Shown piece by piece: positions 49,106-58,419 of a stretch of DNA of 64,000 bases. The translations under genes were made by a program, and so were the position numbers. Location of the stretch: the NCBI GenBank assembly GCA_024692955.1, contig JAILLW010000019.1:27807-91806 (forward strand), in the 5' to 3' direction. The notes under the pieces are model-generated. The model had not been told where the DNA came from and did no database searches. It saw nothing but the letters and a program-made list of their open reading frames with translations. The stretch comes from Lachnospiraceae bacterium (GTDB lineage: Bacteria > Bacillota > Clostridia > Lachnospirales > Lachnospiraceae). How positions within the stretch are numbered: the first letter of the stretch is position 1; each line of letters opens with the position of its first letter.

Positions 49106-52100
49106 ATGAACAGAAAGTTTGTCACGAGAATACTCGCAGGAGTATTTTCAGCAATCATGGTTCTGACATCTCTGCCCGCAGGAGCGATCGCTTCCTACGC
49201 GGACGAGATCGAAGAAGAGGCTTCATCGGTCGAAGAGGCTATTGAGATCGATGAAGACAGTTCAGTAGCGCTTAAGGCGGTCGATGAAACTGTGGACGAA
49301 ATCGATACTTCTGAAGAAGAAGTGATCGAGGATGTTTCGGATGAAAGTCTGAATGCCGGTTTAACGATCGAAGCAGCTACAGGAAGTTTTGGAGAAGCAT
49401 TCGGCAATATGACGGCTGAAGCGATCCAAAAAGATATTGTTGTAGGCGATGATGCCATCTCGGGTACCTTGAAGCAGGTTACTGGATGGGATGAGTTTGG
49501 AGCAAATCTCAGTTCCGGCCATTATATCGCGCTTCATATTGATGACAGTAATGCCATCAGTATTATGGCAGGTATTGGAGAAACGGCTGAAGAGAATTGG
49601 CGATTGAAGGATATCACTGATGATCCTGACAGGGTGGTTATCCTCAGAGTCAAGGATAAAGATATTCAGTCTATAAAAGTTGTTGTAAAATACAGCGAAA
49701 AAGTTCAGGTAGAAAGAGTGTTTGCTCTTACGGATCTGGAGTTGGAAGGGTTCGCAGCTACCGCTACATTTGACGAGAACGAGCAGGATCTGTTAGGGAA
49801 GAGTCCTTCCGACCTGCAATGCGACATGGTGATCGATTCCACATCGATCAGCGGGTCGTTGAATTATGTATATGATTATACCGGATTCAGCAGCATTCTT
49901 AATGAACAGCATGGTAATTATTTGGCACTTGATGTGGATATTCCTTATGGCCAGAAACTGGAATATGGAACCAAAGCTGATGCCCTGTATACAACCAGCA
50001 AAACTGCCGCAGAGACTGGAGATCTGTTAGACAGAGAACTGATCATTATTGTCAAGGATACTACCAAGCCGCTGATCCTGAAGGTTACTTATGATGACGG
50101 CTCTGTTGAGACGCGTAAGTATGATATTTCAGGTCTTGTTCTTACAGAGGGTTCAGATCTGATCGAAGTCACAACACCTGAAGAAAAGAGTTTTGGCGAA
50201 GCATTCGGGGATTTGAAACCTTCTAATCTTCAGAGCAATATCGTGATCACGGAACCTGAGGAAGCAGGTGGAGCTGGAACCATCACCGGTACCTTGAAGC
50301 AGATTCACGGGTTTACGGGATTCAGTTCGCCGCTCAGTTCAGGTCATTATCTCTCCGTAAAGGCTGATGCACCGGGAGCAAAAAGCATCAAGGTATCGAC
50401 CGATTCGGATGATGCAGTGGTAGCAGAGCTTATAAGTGATCCCGACAAGACGGCAATCATCAGGATTAAGGATAAGGACACGCAGAAACTGCTGGTTAAG
50501 GTTACATATGTTGATGGGACAGAGGTAACGAGGAAATATGATCTTACCGGTCTCGAGCTGGAAGGGTTCGCAGCTACCGCTACATTTGGCGAGAACGAGC
50601 AGGATCTGTTAGGGAAGAGTCCTTCAGACCTGCAAAGCGGCATGGTGATCGATTCCACATCGATCAGTGGATCGTTGAACTATGTACATGGCTATACCGG
50701 ATTCAGCAGTATTCTCGATGAACAGTATGGTAATTATTTGGCACTTAATGTGGATATTCCTTATGGCCAGAAACTGGAATATGGAACAAATTCCGCTAGC
50801 CTGTATACAACCAGCAGTACTGCTGCAGAACTTGAAAACCATCTGTTAGACAGAGAACTGATCATTATTGTCAAGAATACTGAAAACCCGCTGATCCTGA
50901 AGGTTACTTATGAGGACGGCTCTGTTGAGACGCGTAAGTATGATATTTCAGGTCTTGATCTTGCACAGGACACTTCAGCGTACGATGTTACTCTTTCAGG
51001 TAAAGAGTACGGTGCTAATCTTGGGAAACTGATTAAAGCCGGAACAACCGGTACGATTACGGTTGAAGCTGTTGTTACTGACAGAGCGACACAAAAGGCT
51101 GCATCAGGAAGAACCATAACCTGGGCATCCAGTGATGAGACGATTGCTACGGTTGTAGGTACTACAGCTAAAACTAATGCAGATGGTATCGCTACGGCCA
51201 CGGTTACAGTAAAAGATGTAGACAGAGCTTGTATCGCGGTCATTAGCGCTACTGTAGCAGATGGAGAGAGCGTAGGGACGACCAGATTCGAGATTTACAA
51301 GAAAGCAACTGATCCTAATTTGGTGATCGATATGGCTCTTCCCGAAGAGTATGAAGCAGCACTGGAGCCTACGATCATTCTTCCGGCAGGTACCAATTAC
51401 AGAGTTAAGTGGGAAAAGACAAGTGATAATGATGTCGCAGATGTTGATGAAGATTTTGGTATAGTTTGGGCAAAACAGCGCGGATCTGAGACATTTGCAC
51501 AGGTTGTATATGAGAGTGACGGAAAGACAGTTGCTGTAAAGACTGATGATAATGCTTACACAGTAAATGTTATTACCGCACTTTCGAGAGTAAGTATTAT
51601 TTCCCAAAAGGATGTATTTGCTAACAACTATCCGAATTGTGAAGCGCTTTCCCTTCAATTTGAACCTGAAGGCAATTGGGAATCAGTTTTTGATAATCCG
51701 ATAGTTTGGTCCAGCAGCAATACTGCAGTTGCAACAGTAGATGAATATGGAGCTGTAACCGGTATTTCGAAAGGTGCTACTACTATAAAAGCTGTAGTAT
51801 CCGTAGATGGGAAGCAGTATACAGCATCTATTGCGTTGAAAGTAAGATCTGCAGTCACCAAACTTACGGTAGGCTATGCCGATTTCAGAGCTTCAAGCGA
51901 GGATATTGAAATGCAGAGATTCCCGATTACTGAAATTGGCAGGGATGTAAAGTTCTGGTCAGACGCTGAAGGATCTGATGATGCAGATAAAAGGGTTTCC
52001 TGGAGCAGTTCCAATCCTTTTGTAGCCAAAATAACGGAAGACGGTTATCTGACTGCCTTAAAGAAAGGAACGGCATATATAGTTGCTTCAACACCTGATG

Positions 52101-54634
52101 GAAAATCAGCAGGTTTTGAGGTTGAGGTTATCGATTGCTCAGGTATTGTCGTATCGGCACAGCCGATGACTGTTGTCGTAGCTGAAGGTGCTGATGCCAA
52201 TGCAGTTGTAAACCTTCTGTATAACGATGAGAACCTGAGTGCAGATACTTACTTATCAGATTATCAGCAGTTATTTGTTTCTTCTTCCGATGAGACGATT
52301 GCTACTGCAGCATTTAATAGTGCGGGAAATATGACAATCCGTGGGCTTAAGAGCGGTGAAGCGACTTTGACCGTAAGCTACAAAGTTAATAATGTAGAAT
52401 ATGGTAATACACAGATTAAAGTCAAAGTTGGCGGAGAGTCAGCTCCTGTTACAGATCTTAAGGCTACTGTCACAGAGGCAACACTGAATCCGGGTGATTC
52501 GTATACATTTGCTTATACAACCGTACCGGAGTCGTTTACGGATACTGTATTAAGCTGGAGTTCTGATACGCCTGCTGTAGCTGCTGTAGATACCGTTACA
52601 GGAAAGATTGATGCTTTTACAGCCGGAACCGCAACAATTACTCTTACTGCAAAGAAAGGGAATGCTGTTCTTAAGGAACTTGCATTCAGTGTAACGGTTA
52701 AAGAGCTTCCGTATGCTAAAACGGCATCCATTTCGCCGGAAAATGTAACTCTGCTGGCTCCTTATTCGAATCATCCCGGAGAAAGCGTGACTCTTAAGGC
52801 TTCGCTTTATCCGTATCCTTGCAAGACGCTGGATCACTATGTCTGGGTATCGTCTAATACTGATGTAGTAGGGATTAACGAATTTGGTTTGGAAGCAGAA
52901 ATCTATGCTAAGAAACCCGGAACAGCAACTATTACATTTACTAACATTGATGGTAGTTCGGCTAATGCAACTGACTCTATCACAGTTAATGTAGTTCAGA
53001 CGGTAGCTGATGAGGATTATTGGACAGGAAGATTCAATGAGGATGGTCCGTGGATCGGATTTATTGATGAGTATGTTTATACCGGATCTGCAATTAAGCC
53101 TACTCCCAATGTTTATTATGGCAAGGTGCTTTTGACAGCAGGCAGGGATTATACTTACAGCTATTTGAATAATGTTAATGCGGCAATTCACAAGAATAAA
53201 CCTACTGTAGTTGTGACACTTAAGGGCAATTTTGCCGGCAAGCTTAGCCAGGAATTTGTGATCAGTCCTGCAGGACTTTGGGATGATGGCATTGTGGTTA
53301 ATAATGTTTCTGCTGTTGCCAAAATCAACAAGAGGACCAAGGTGTATGTAGAACAGTTCCTGACACCTACGATCACATTCAATGGTAAGACCCTTAAGGC
53401 AGGTACGGATTTCGAAGCATTCTATTATGATGATTATGAAGGGGCATATGCTGCACCCAATGATCTTCAGGGATCGGACGGACATGGATATTCGATAGAG
53501 ATCAAGGGTATTGGAAACTTTAAGGACGAGACATATGCCGAAGAGTTCCTGACTGACAGCAGTGGTTCCGTGAAGGCAGCTAAGTTGAAAGTAGAGTTGG
53601 CGTTTGCTGACGGAGTAAAGGGCCCGAAGAAGAATCAGGCATATTATCAGGGCGGCGATGAGATCATACCTGAAGTGACCGTTAAGAATGGAAGCGTTGC
53701 ATTGACGGAAGATCAGTATCAGGTTACGATCAGCAATAACAAGAATCTTGGCACCGCGACCGTAACGGTTACCGGAATGGCTCCGTACTACGGGCAGAAG
53801 AAGACCACCTTCAAGATTGTTCCGATGACGGTTGATTTGAGCAAGGCGGGTGCAGACCTTGAGATTCTTGTAAACGGTGAGACGAGTGCCGAGATTCCTT
53901 ACGCGAAGGGTGGAGCCAAGCCTGAAAGCGTAGAAGTCAGCTATAAGGATGTACCTTTGACTTCTGGTGTTGATTATACCTACAGCGTGAAGGTAGACAA
54001 CAAGAAGAGCATTGGAACTGTTACGATCAAGGGTAAAGGCAGCTTCTTTAAGAAGAGTACCAAGACAACTTATAAGATTGTAACGCAGAGCATCGAGAAC
54101 ATGAATTTTGTTGTAGATGACTTTGTGGCCAACGCAAAGACCAAGGCCAATGCTTATAAGAAGAACAAGATTACCGTGATCGATCTGGATGGTAAAGCAC
54201 TTAAGGCTAAGACCGATTACACCGTTACATTTGAACCCGCATCTGGGCTTCCCGCTGTAGGAGATGAAGTAACGGCAATCATTACCGGTAAGGGCAAATA
54301 CGAAGGTACAGCGTATGAAACCTTCCGAATTGTAGAAGCATCTCAGTCCCTCAAGAAGGCAAAATATTCCTTCAAGGTAAATGATGAAGAGATTGCTGCT
54401 TCCAAGTACTATGTGAAGTATAAAGGCGTACCTGTTGTACTCGACAAAGAAGACCTTGTAATTAAGGTTAACCGTAAGGTAGGTCGCACCAATCACTGGG
54501 TGGTTCTTGATGACGATGATTATGAGATCGTATCTTATGCGAAGAACAACAAGGTCGGGATTTCCACAATTACAATTAGGGGCACCGGAGAATATGCCGG
54601 ACTGCTTACCCTTAAGGTTAAGATTAAGAAGTAA
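49106..54634 (+). CDS. Large secreted repeat protein (BIG2 Ig-like domains and C-terminal tandem repeats)
   Basis: Signal peptide MNRKFVTRILAGVFSAIMVLTSLPAGAIASYA; four related N-terminal modules, about six BIG2 (WSSSNTAVATVDEYGAVTGISKGATTI), about six xxxLxxGxDYTxSxxN/GxGxYxGxxxxxFxI repeats. Confidence 0.9.
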   Translation: MNRKFVTRILAGVFSAIMVLTSLPAGAIASYADEIEEEASSVEEAIEIDEDSSVALKAVDETVDEIDTSEEEVIEDVSDESLNAGLTIEAATGSFGEAFGNMTAEAIQKDIVVGDDAISGTLKQVTGWDEFGANLSSGHYIALHIDDSNAISIMAGIGETAEENWRLKDITDDPDRVVILRVKDKDIQSIKVVVKYSEKVQVERVFALTDLELEGFAATATFDENEQDLLGKSPSDLQCDMVIDSTSISGSLNYVYDYTGFSSILNEQHGNYLALDVDIPYGQKLEYGTKADALYTTSKTAAETGDLLDRELIIIVKDTTKPLILKVTYDDGSVETRKYDISGLVLTEGSDLIEVTTPEEKSFGEAFGDLKPSNLQSNIVITEPEEAGGAGTITGTLKQIHGFTGFSSPLSSGHYLSVKADAPGAKSIKVSTDSDDAVVAELISDPDKTAIIRIKDKDTQKLLVKVTYVDGTEVTRKYDLTGLELEGFAATATFGENEQDLLGKSPSDLQSGMVIDSTSISGSLNYVHGYTGFSSILDEQYGNYLALNVDIPYGQKLEYGTNSASLYTTSSTAAELENHLLDRELIIIVKNTENPLILKVTYEDGSVETRKYDISGLDLAQDTSAYDVTLSGKEYGANLGKLIKAGTTGTITVEAVVTDRATQKAASGRTITWASSDETIATVVGTTAKTNADGIATATVTVKDVDRACIAVISATVADGESVGTTRFEIYKKATDPNLVIDMALPEEYEAALEPTIILPAGTNYRVKWEKTSDNDVADVDEDFGIVWAKQRGSETFAQVVYESDGKTVAVKTDDNAYTVNVITALSRVSIISQKDVFANNYPNCEALSLQFEPEGNWESVFDNPIVWSSSNTAVATVDEYGAVTGISKGATTIKAVVSVDGKQYTASIALKVRSAVTKLTVGYADFRASSEDIEMQRFPITEIGRDVKFWSDAEGSDDADKRVSWSSSNPFVAKITEDGYLTALKKGTAYIVASTPDGKSAGFEVEVIDCSGIVVSAQPMTVVVAEGADANAVVNLLYNDENLSADTYLSDYQQLFVSSSDETIATAAFNSAGNMTIRGLKSGEATLTVSYKVNNVEYGNTQIKVKVGGESAPVTDLKATVTEATLNPGDSYTFAYTTVPESFTDTVLSWSSDTPAVAAVDTVTGKIDAFTAGTATITLTAKKGNAVLKELAFSVTVKELPYAKTASISPENVTLLAPYSNHPGESVTLKASLYPYPCKTLDHYVWVSSNTDVVGINEFGLEAEIYAKKPGTATITFTNIDGSSANATDSITVNVVQTVADEDYWTGRFNEDGPWIGFIDEYVYTGSAIKPTPNVYYGKVLLTAGRDYTYSYLNNVNAAIHKNKPTVVVTLKGNFAGKLSQEFVISPAGLWDDGIVVNNVSAVAKINKRTKVYVEQFLTPTITFNGKTLKAGTDFEAFYYDDYEGAYAAPNDLQGSDGHGYSIEIKGIGNFKDETYAEEFLTDSSGSVKAAKLKVELAFADGVKGPKKNQAYYQGGDEIIPEVTVKNGSVALTEDQYQVTISNNKNLGTATVTVTGMAPYYGQKKTTFKIVPMTVDLSKAGADLEILVNGETSAEIPYAKGGAKPESVEVSYKDVPLTSGVDYTYSVKVDNKKSIGTVTIKGKGSFFKKSTKTTYKIVTQSIENMNFVVDDFVANAKTKANAYKKNKITVIDLDGKALKAKTDYTVTFEPASGLPAVGDEVTAIITGKGKYEGTAYETFRIVEASQSLKKAKYSFKVNDEEIAASKYYVKYKGVPVVLDKEDLVIKVNRKVGRTNHWVVLDDDDYEIVSYAKNNKVGISTITIRGTGEYAGLLTLKVKIKK
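49744..50960 (+). repeat. Near-identical internal duplication, offset 816 bp (copy 1 from 49744, copy 2 from 50560)
   Basis: ggaagggttcgcagctaccgctacatttg[a/g]cgagaacgagcaggatctgttagggaagagtcctt[c]... present in both. Confidence 0.9.
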
Positions 54635-54658
54635 CATGGAAGTCTGTTGAAGCTAATG

Positions 54659-54687
54659 AGGCCGTCCGGGAAACCGGGCGGCCTTTG
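54659..54687 (+). terminator. Rho-independent terminator
   Basis: AGGCCGTCCGG-GAAA-CCGGGCGGCCT hairpin. Confidence 0.75.
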
Positions 54688-54726
54688 CTATGCCGTTTAC
54701 TGAGTATAATGAAGTGGAGGTTATGT

Positions 54727-55082
54727 ATGGCTTATCCCAAAACAAAGAGTGGCACTTCTGAACAGAAGTCGATCTGGGCCACTTGTCGGCCCTTTCGAAC
54801 GGTGTTATCATTAGTTTAACACACAAAGTGATGCATAAGATTTCGATGAAGTATTCAAATGTTCAGAAGAAGGCAGGTGATATCATGGGCGGAGAAGTGA
54901 TGTGGGACCTGGAAGTGCTGCAGGCATATCGCAAAGGTGATGCCGAAGGCATGGAGAAAGGTAAGATACTGGCCAGATATGAGGACGGAATGCCTATTGA
55001 AGAGATAGCAGTGAAGATGAATAAGTCGGTGGATTTTATCAGAGAAGTTCTCGATCTTAATCTCGTATCAGAAGGCAGTTGA
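54727..55082 (+). pseudogene. Remnant of an Rpn/YhgA-like PD-(D/E)XK nuclease/transposase
   Basis: C-terminal WDLEVLQAYRKGDAEGMEKGKILARYEDGMPIEEIAVKMNKSVDFIREVL resembles the helical tail of Rpn proteins; separate out-of-frame N-terminal scrap MAYPKTKSGTSEQKS. Confidence 0.45.
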
Positions 55083-55110
55083 GACGTATGATTGACTATT
55101 GAAACACAGG

Positions 55111-55138
55111 CGGAGGCTGAGAGATCAGCCTCCGTTTT
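55111..55138 (+). terminator. Rho-independent terminator
   Basis: CGGAGGCTGA-GAGA-TCAGCCTCCG then TTTT. Confidence 0.85.
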
Positions 55139-55249
55139 GTATGTTCGGATATGAGTATCGAGATGTGCGAAAAATGCTTGACAGATACGAAGAGTCGTAG
55201 TAGCATGTTGATACTAATATACGAAAGGAATACGATATAAAGACAGACA

Positions 55250-55611
55250 ATGATAGAGAACAGGAATATTAGTATTATCTTCGATGCGGATGGTCATAAA
55301 CTGGTGTTGATCAACGATCTGAGATTCAAAGGGAAGCGAAGAATCAATTGGGAAGAAGTCAGAATCTATCGATTCAGATTGCAACAAACCCGCAATTTCA
55401 GGATAACAAGAAAGAGAAGCATGCCAAAACCGCGAAAAAGGGTTGGTACAGATATGAGGTGAGGTTTGGGATTCCTGTATATGAAGGAAATACTTTAATA
55501 AGATATAATATATTTGCTGCGAGATTGATCGTGAATCATGCGGCAAATGGAAGGAAATACCTTTATGATGTTTTGGCAATAAAAAAAGAAACGAGCAGGC
55601 CACAACAATAG
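55250..55611 (+). pseudogene. Internally deleted/frameshifted hypothetical protein (KNGWYRxDxRF...YNxFxARxLxxHAxxGKxYLYDxxxIKKETS family)
   Basis: 5' frame ISIIFDADGHKLVLINDLRFKGKRRINWEEVRIY; 3' frame ATNPQFQDNKKEKHAKTAKKGWYRYEVRFGIPVYEGNTLIRYNIFAARLIVNHAANGRKYLYDVLAIKKETSRPQQ. Confidence 0.6.
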
Positions 55612-55693
55612 GTGCGGTGAAAACCCGTTTCATATAGTAGATGTTACACTGCGACATCGATATTGTCAAGAAAAATAAAAAAATTAAAAAAGT

Positions 55694-55719
55694 TGTAACG
55701 AATTTCGATCTGCTCCGTC
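55694..55719 (+). promoter_or_regulatory. Putative ECF-sigma-dependent autoregulatory promoter
   Basis: TGTAAC (55694-55699), 16 nt, CGTC (55716-55719) directly upstream of the sigma gene. Confidence 0.65.
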
Positions 55720-55725
55720 TAACGT

Positions 55726-56244
55726 ATGAGATCAGAAAAAAGAAAGCTCGAAAGTATGGACAAGGTAACTGCGGAAAAACTGTATGAAGCGTTCTACATG
55801 AAGGTGTTTTCCTATGTGATGACGCTTACCGGAGACCGGGATGAAGCTATGGAGATCACTCAGGAGACCTTCTTCCGGGCAATCTCGACTTCAAAGACCT
55901 TTCGCGGAGAGAGCGACAGCTATACCTGGCTCTGCGCTATCGCGAAGAACCTCTTTGTGGATGAGAAACGCCGGAACGCAAGGCTCGGGGACGAAATACC
56001 CGAGGATCTTCCGGATACGCAAAAGAGTATCGAAAAGAGTCTTCTTGATGCCGACACCTCCATCGCCATTCATCGCATTCTCCATACTCTGGACGAGCCC
56101 TATAAAGAGGTTTTCCAGCTTCGCATCTTCGGCGAGCTGTCCTTCAGGGAGATCGGATCCATCTTCGGGAAAACGGAAACCTGGGCGAGAGTTACCTACC
56201 ATCGGGCAAGAATTATGATCAAAGAAAGGATGGAACAGTCATGA
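55726..56244 (+). CDS. ECF RNA polymerase sigma factor
   Basis: DRDEAMEITQETFFRAI; YTWLCAIAKNLFVDEKRR; region 4 FREIGSIFGKTETWARVTYHRAR; start may be ATG 55756. Confidence 0.93.
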   Translation: MRSEKRKLESMDKVTAEKLYEAFYMKVFSYVMTLTGDRDEAMEITQETFFRAISTSKTFRGESDSYTWLCAIAKNLFVDEKRRNARLGDEIPEDLPDTQKSIEKSLLDADTSIAIHRILHTLDEPYKEVFQLRIFGELSFREIGSIFGKTETWARVTYHRARIMIKERMEQS

Positions 56245-57194
56245 AATATGAATGCAACATGATCAGGGATCTGCTGCCACTTTATAAAGACGGCGCCTGC
56301 AGCCCGGAAAGTACAAAAGCAGTGGAAGAGCATCTTTCGGAATGCCCTTCCTGTAAGGAACTCCTTACGGAACTGAAGGATACCTCCCTGGATGAGATGA
56401 TCGTCCGTGAAAAGGAAGAAGTCATCGATTCCCAGTCCAGATTCTTTAAGAGAAAAACCGCTCTGGCGGGAAGCATTATCGCAGGGATCCTCGCATTGCC
56501 GATCCTGATCTGCTTCATCGTGGATCTTGCGAACGGAAAGGGACTTAGCTGGTTCTTTATCGTACTTGCTGCGATGTTGATCCCGACCTCGCTTTTCGTG
56601 GTGCCGCTTATGGCGCCTGAGAACAGAATGTTCTATACGATGTGCTCCTTCACCGTAACCGTGATCCTGCTGCTTGCGGTGTGCTGTATCTACAGCGGCG
56701 GGAAATGGTTCTTTGTTGCCGCATCCGCGGTATTATTCGGCCTTACGGTATGCTTCTCACCTTTTATCGCCTGCCGCCGGCCGGTAAACAAATATCTTAA
56801 GGATCATAAGGGGCTTGCCGTCATGGCTGCGGATACGGTGACCTTTTTCCTGATGATGCTCTGCATCGGATTACATGTTGCCACTCCCGGATATTTTAAA
56901 ACGGCTTTCGGGATCTCAACTCCCCTCGTGGCAATGGCGTGGATCATGTTCCTTATCATCCGGTATCTGCCTGTCCACGGTCTTGCGAAAGCCGGCATCT
57001 GTGTCGTCGTTCTAAACGTAGCCGCCTGGATTGCGAACAGCATAACCGCGTTCATTATGACAAGGGATATAGGCGATTCGGAGGTCGTGATATCTACGAC
57101 ACCTTCCATCGGCTATACGGTGATCGGGATCGTGATCGGAGCGATCCTTACGGTGATCGGATTTATGATCGGAAAAAAGAAGGAGGCAGCATAA
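56241..57194 (+). CDS. Membrane anti-sigma factor with zinc-finger (HC2-like) N-terminus
   Basis: CNMIRDLLPLYKDGACSPESTKAVEEHLSECPSCKELL; multi-TM; overlaps sigma stop. Confidence 0.88.
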   Translation: MKYECNMIRDLLPLYKDGACSPESTKAVEEHLSECPSCKELLTELKDTSLDEMIVREKEEVIDSQSRFFKRKTALAGSIIAGILALPILICFIVDLANGKGLSWFFIVLAAMLIPTSLFVVPLMAPENRMFYTMCSFTVTVILLLAVCCIYSGGKWFFVAASAVLFGLTVCFSPFIACRRPVNKYLKDHKGLAVMAADTVTFFLMMLCIGLHVATPGYFKTAFGISTPLVAMAWIMFLIIRYLPVHGLAKAGICVVVLNVAAWIANSITAFIMTRDIGDSEVVISTTPSIGYTVIGIVIGAILTVIGFMIGKKKEAA

Positions 57195-57195
57195 A

Positions 57196-58134
57196 ATGAA
57201 GAGAATAAACGGTTTTATCGGAACGGCACTTCTTACGGCAGCTGTGATCTGCCTTGGCGGATGCAGCTTTGGGGGAAGAACGAATTATGAATATGCGAAC
57301 GGTGATAAATACACGGCGGGCGACCGTGATATCACGGACAGGATCGAGAAGATCGATATCAACTATATGTCGGGGGATGTAAAGCTGACCGGAAGTACCT
57401 CGGATCAGGTAACGATCAGGGAAACCTCGCTGAGGCAGCTTGATGAGAAGCAGAAAGTACATACCTGGGTGGACGGGTCGACCCTCTATGTAAGGTACTG
57501 CGCATCCGCCAAAAACCTTGATCTGTTTGATCTGAAAAAGAATCTGGAGATCACGGTACCCTCTTCCGTACGGTTGAGCGATCTGAAGACGGATATGTCC
57601 TCCGGGGACATCGCGTTCTATGGTATCGAGACCGGAAACTTCGATGTATCCGCTTCTTCCGGGAATGTTGCCGCGGATATCGCATCGGACAGCGTGAACA
57701 TTGGGACAAATTCCGGGAATATCGAACTTACGCTTGAAAAAGACTGTGGCACGGTCAGCCTTTCCGCTTCCTCGGGAGATATCCTGGCAGCTGTTAAAAA
57801 TGCGGATAAGATGGACGCTTCCGCAAGCTCCGGAAGCATCAACATACGGGCAGAAAGCATCCGGGATCTCAAAACGAACAATTCCAGCGGCGATCAGAAC
57901 CTGTATTTCGAAAGAGAGCCCGAAGCAGCCGATATCAGTGCTTCCTCCGGGGATGTGACCTGCAATCTTCCCGGGGATGCCGATCTTGCGGCCACGCTTG
58001 AGGTATCAAGCGGAAAGGTTACCTATGATCTTCCTCTTTCGAAATCCGGAGATGACATCTATGTCTGCGGAAACGGAACAAACCGGCTGAAGATCCAAAC
58101 TTCCTCGGGTGATATCAGGCTTTTGAAAAACTGA
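57196..58134 (+). CDS. DUF4097-family beta-strand-repeat lipoprotein
   Basis: Lipobox VICLGGCSF; repeated SSGDI/SSGNV/SSGSI motifs. Confidence 0.92.
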   Translation: MKRINGFIGTALLTAAVICLGGCSFGGRTNYEYANGDKYTAGDRDITDRIEKIDINYMSGDVKLTGSTSDQVTIRETSLRQLDEKQKVHTWVDGSTLYVRYCASAKNLDLFDLKKNLEITVPSSVRLSDLKTDMSSGDIAFYGIETGNFDVSASSGNVAADIASDSVNIGTNSGNIELTLEKDCGTVSLSASSGDILAAVKNADKMDASASSGSINIRAESIRDLKTNNSSGDQNLYFEREPEAADISASSGDVTCNLPGDADLAATLEVSSGKVTYDLPLSKSGDDIYVCGNGTNRLKIQTSSGDIRLLKN

Positions 58135-58187
58135 GCCTGAAAGAGGGGAGCAGTGCTTGTTGCTATAAAGAACGGACTCATATAAAG

Positions 58188-58230
58188 TTCCGGCAGTATA
58201 TCGGATTATGATATGCTGCCGGAATCTTTT
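58188..58230 (+). terminator. Rho-independent terminator
   Basis: TTCCGGCAG...CTGCCGGAA stem then TCTTTT. Confidence 0.75.
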
Positions 58231-58419
58231 CGTTAACTCGGTTATTTTCAAGAATTCCCTTTACCGCATCGGATACATTCATGATATCCTCGTATGGCAG
58301 GATATCGATCCGGGTGCAGCCCCTGACCACCTTACTCCTTTATCATCTCCGGCGGATGTTGTATAATATTATATTAAGGTTTAAAGATCAAAAAGTAGCC
58401 AGGCAATCCGGGAATACAT

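Noticed and set aside
52550-54637. 695-aa minus-strand ORF opposite the giant secreted protein
   Set aside because: Shadow ORF: the sense strand has a signal peptide and recognisable BIG2/repeat domains; the antisense translation is Cys/Ile/Asn-rich with no family or RBS support
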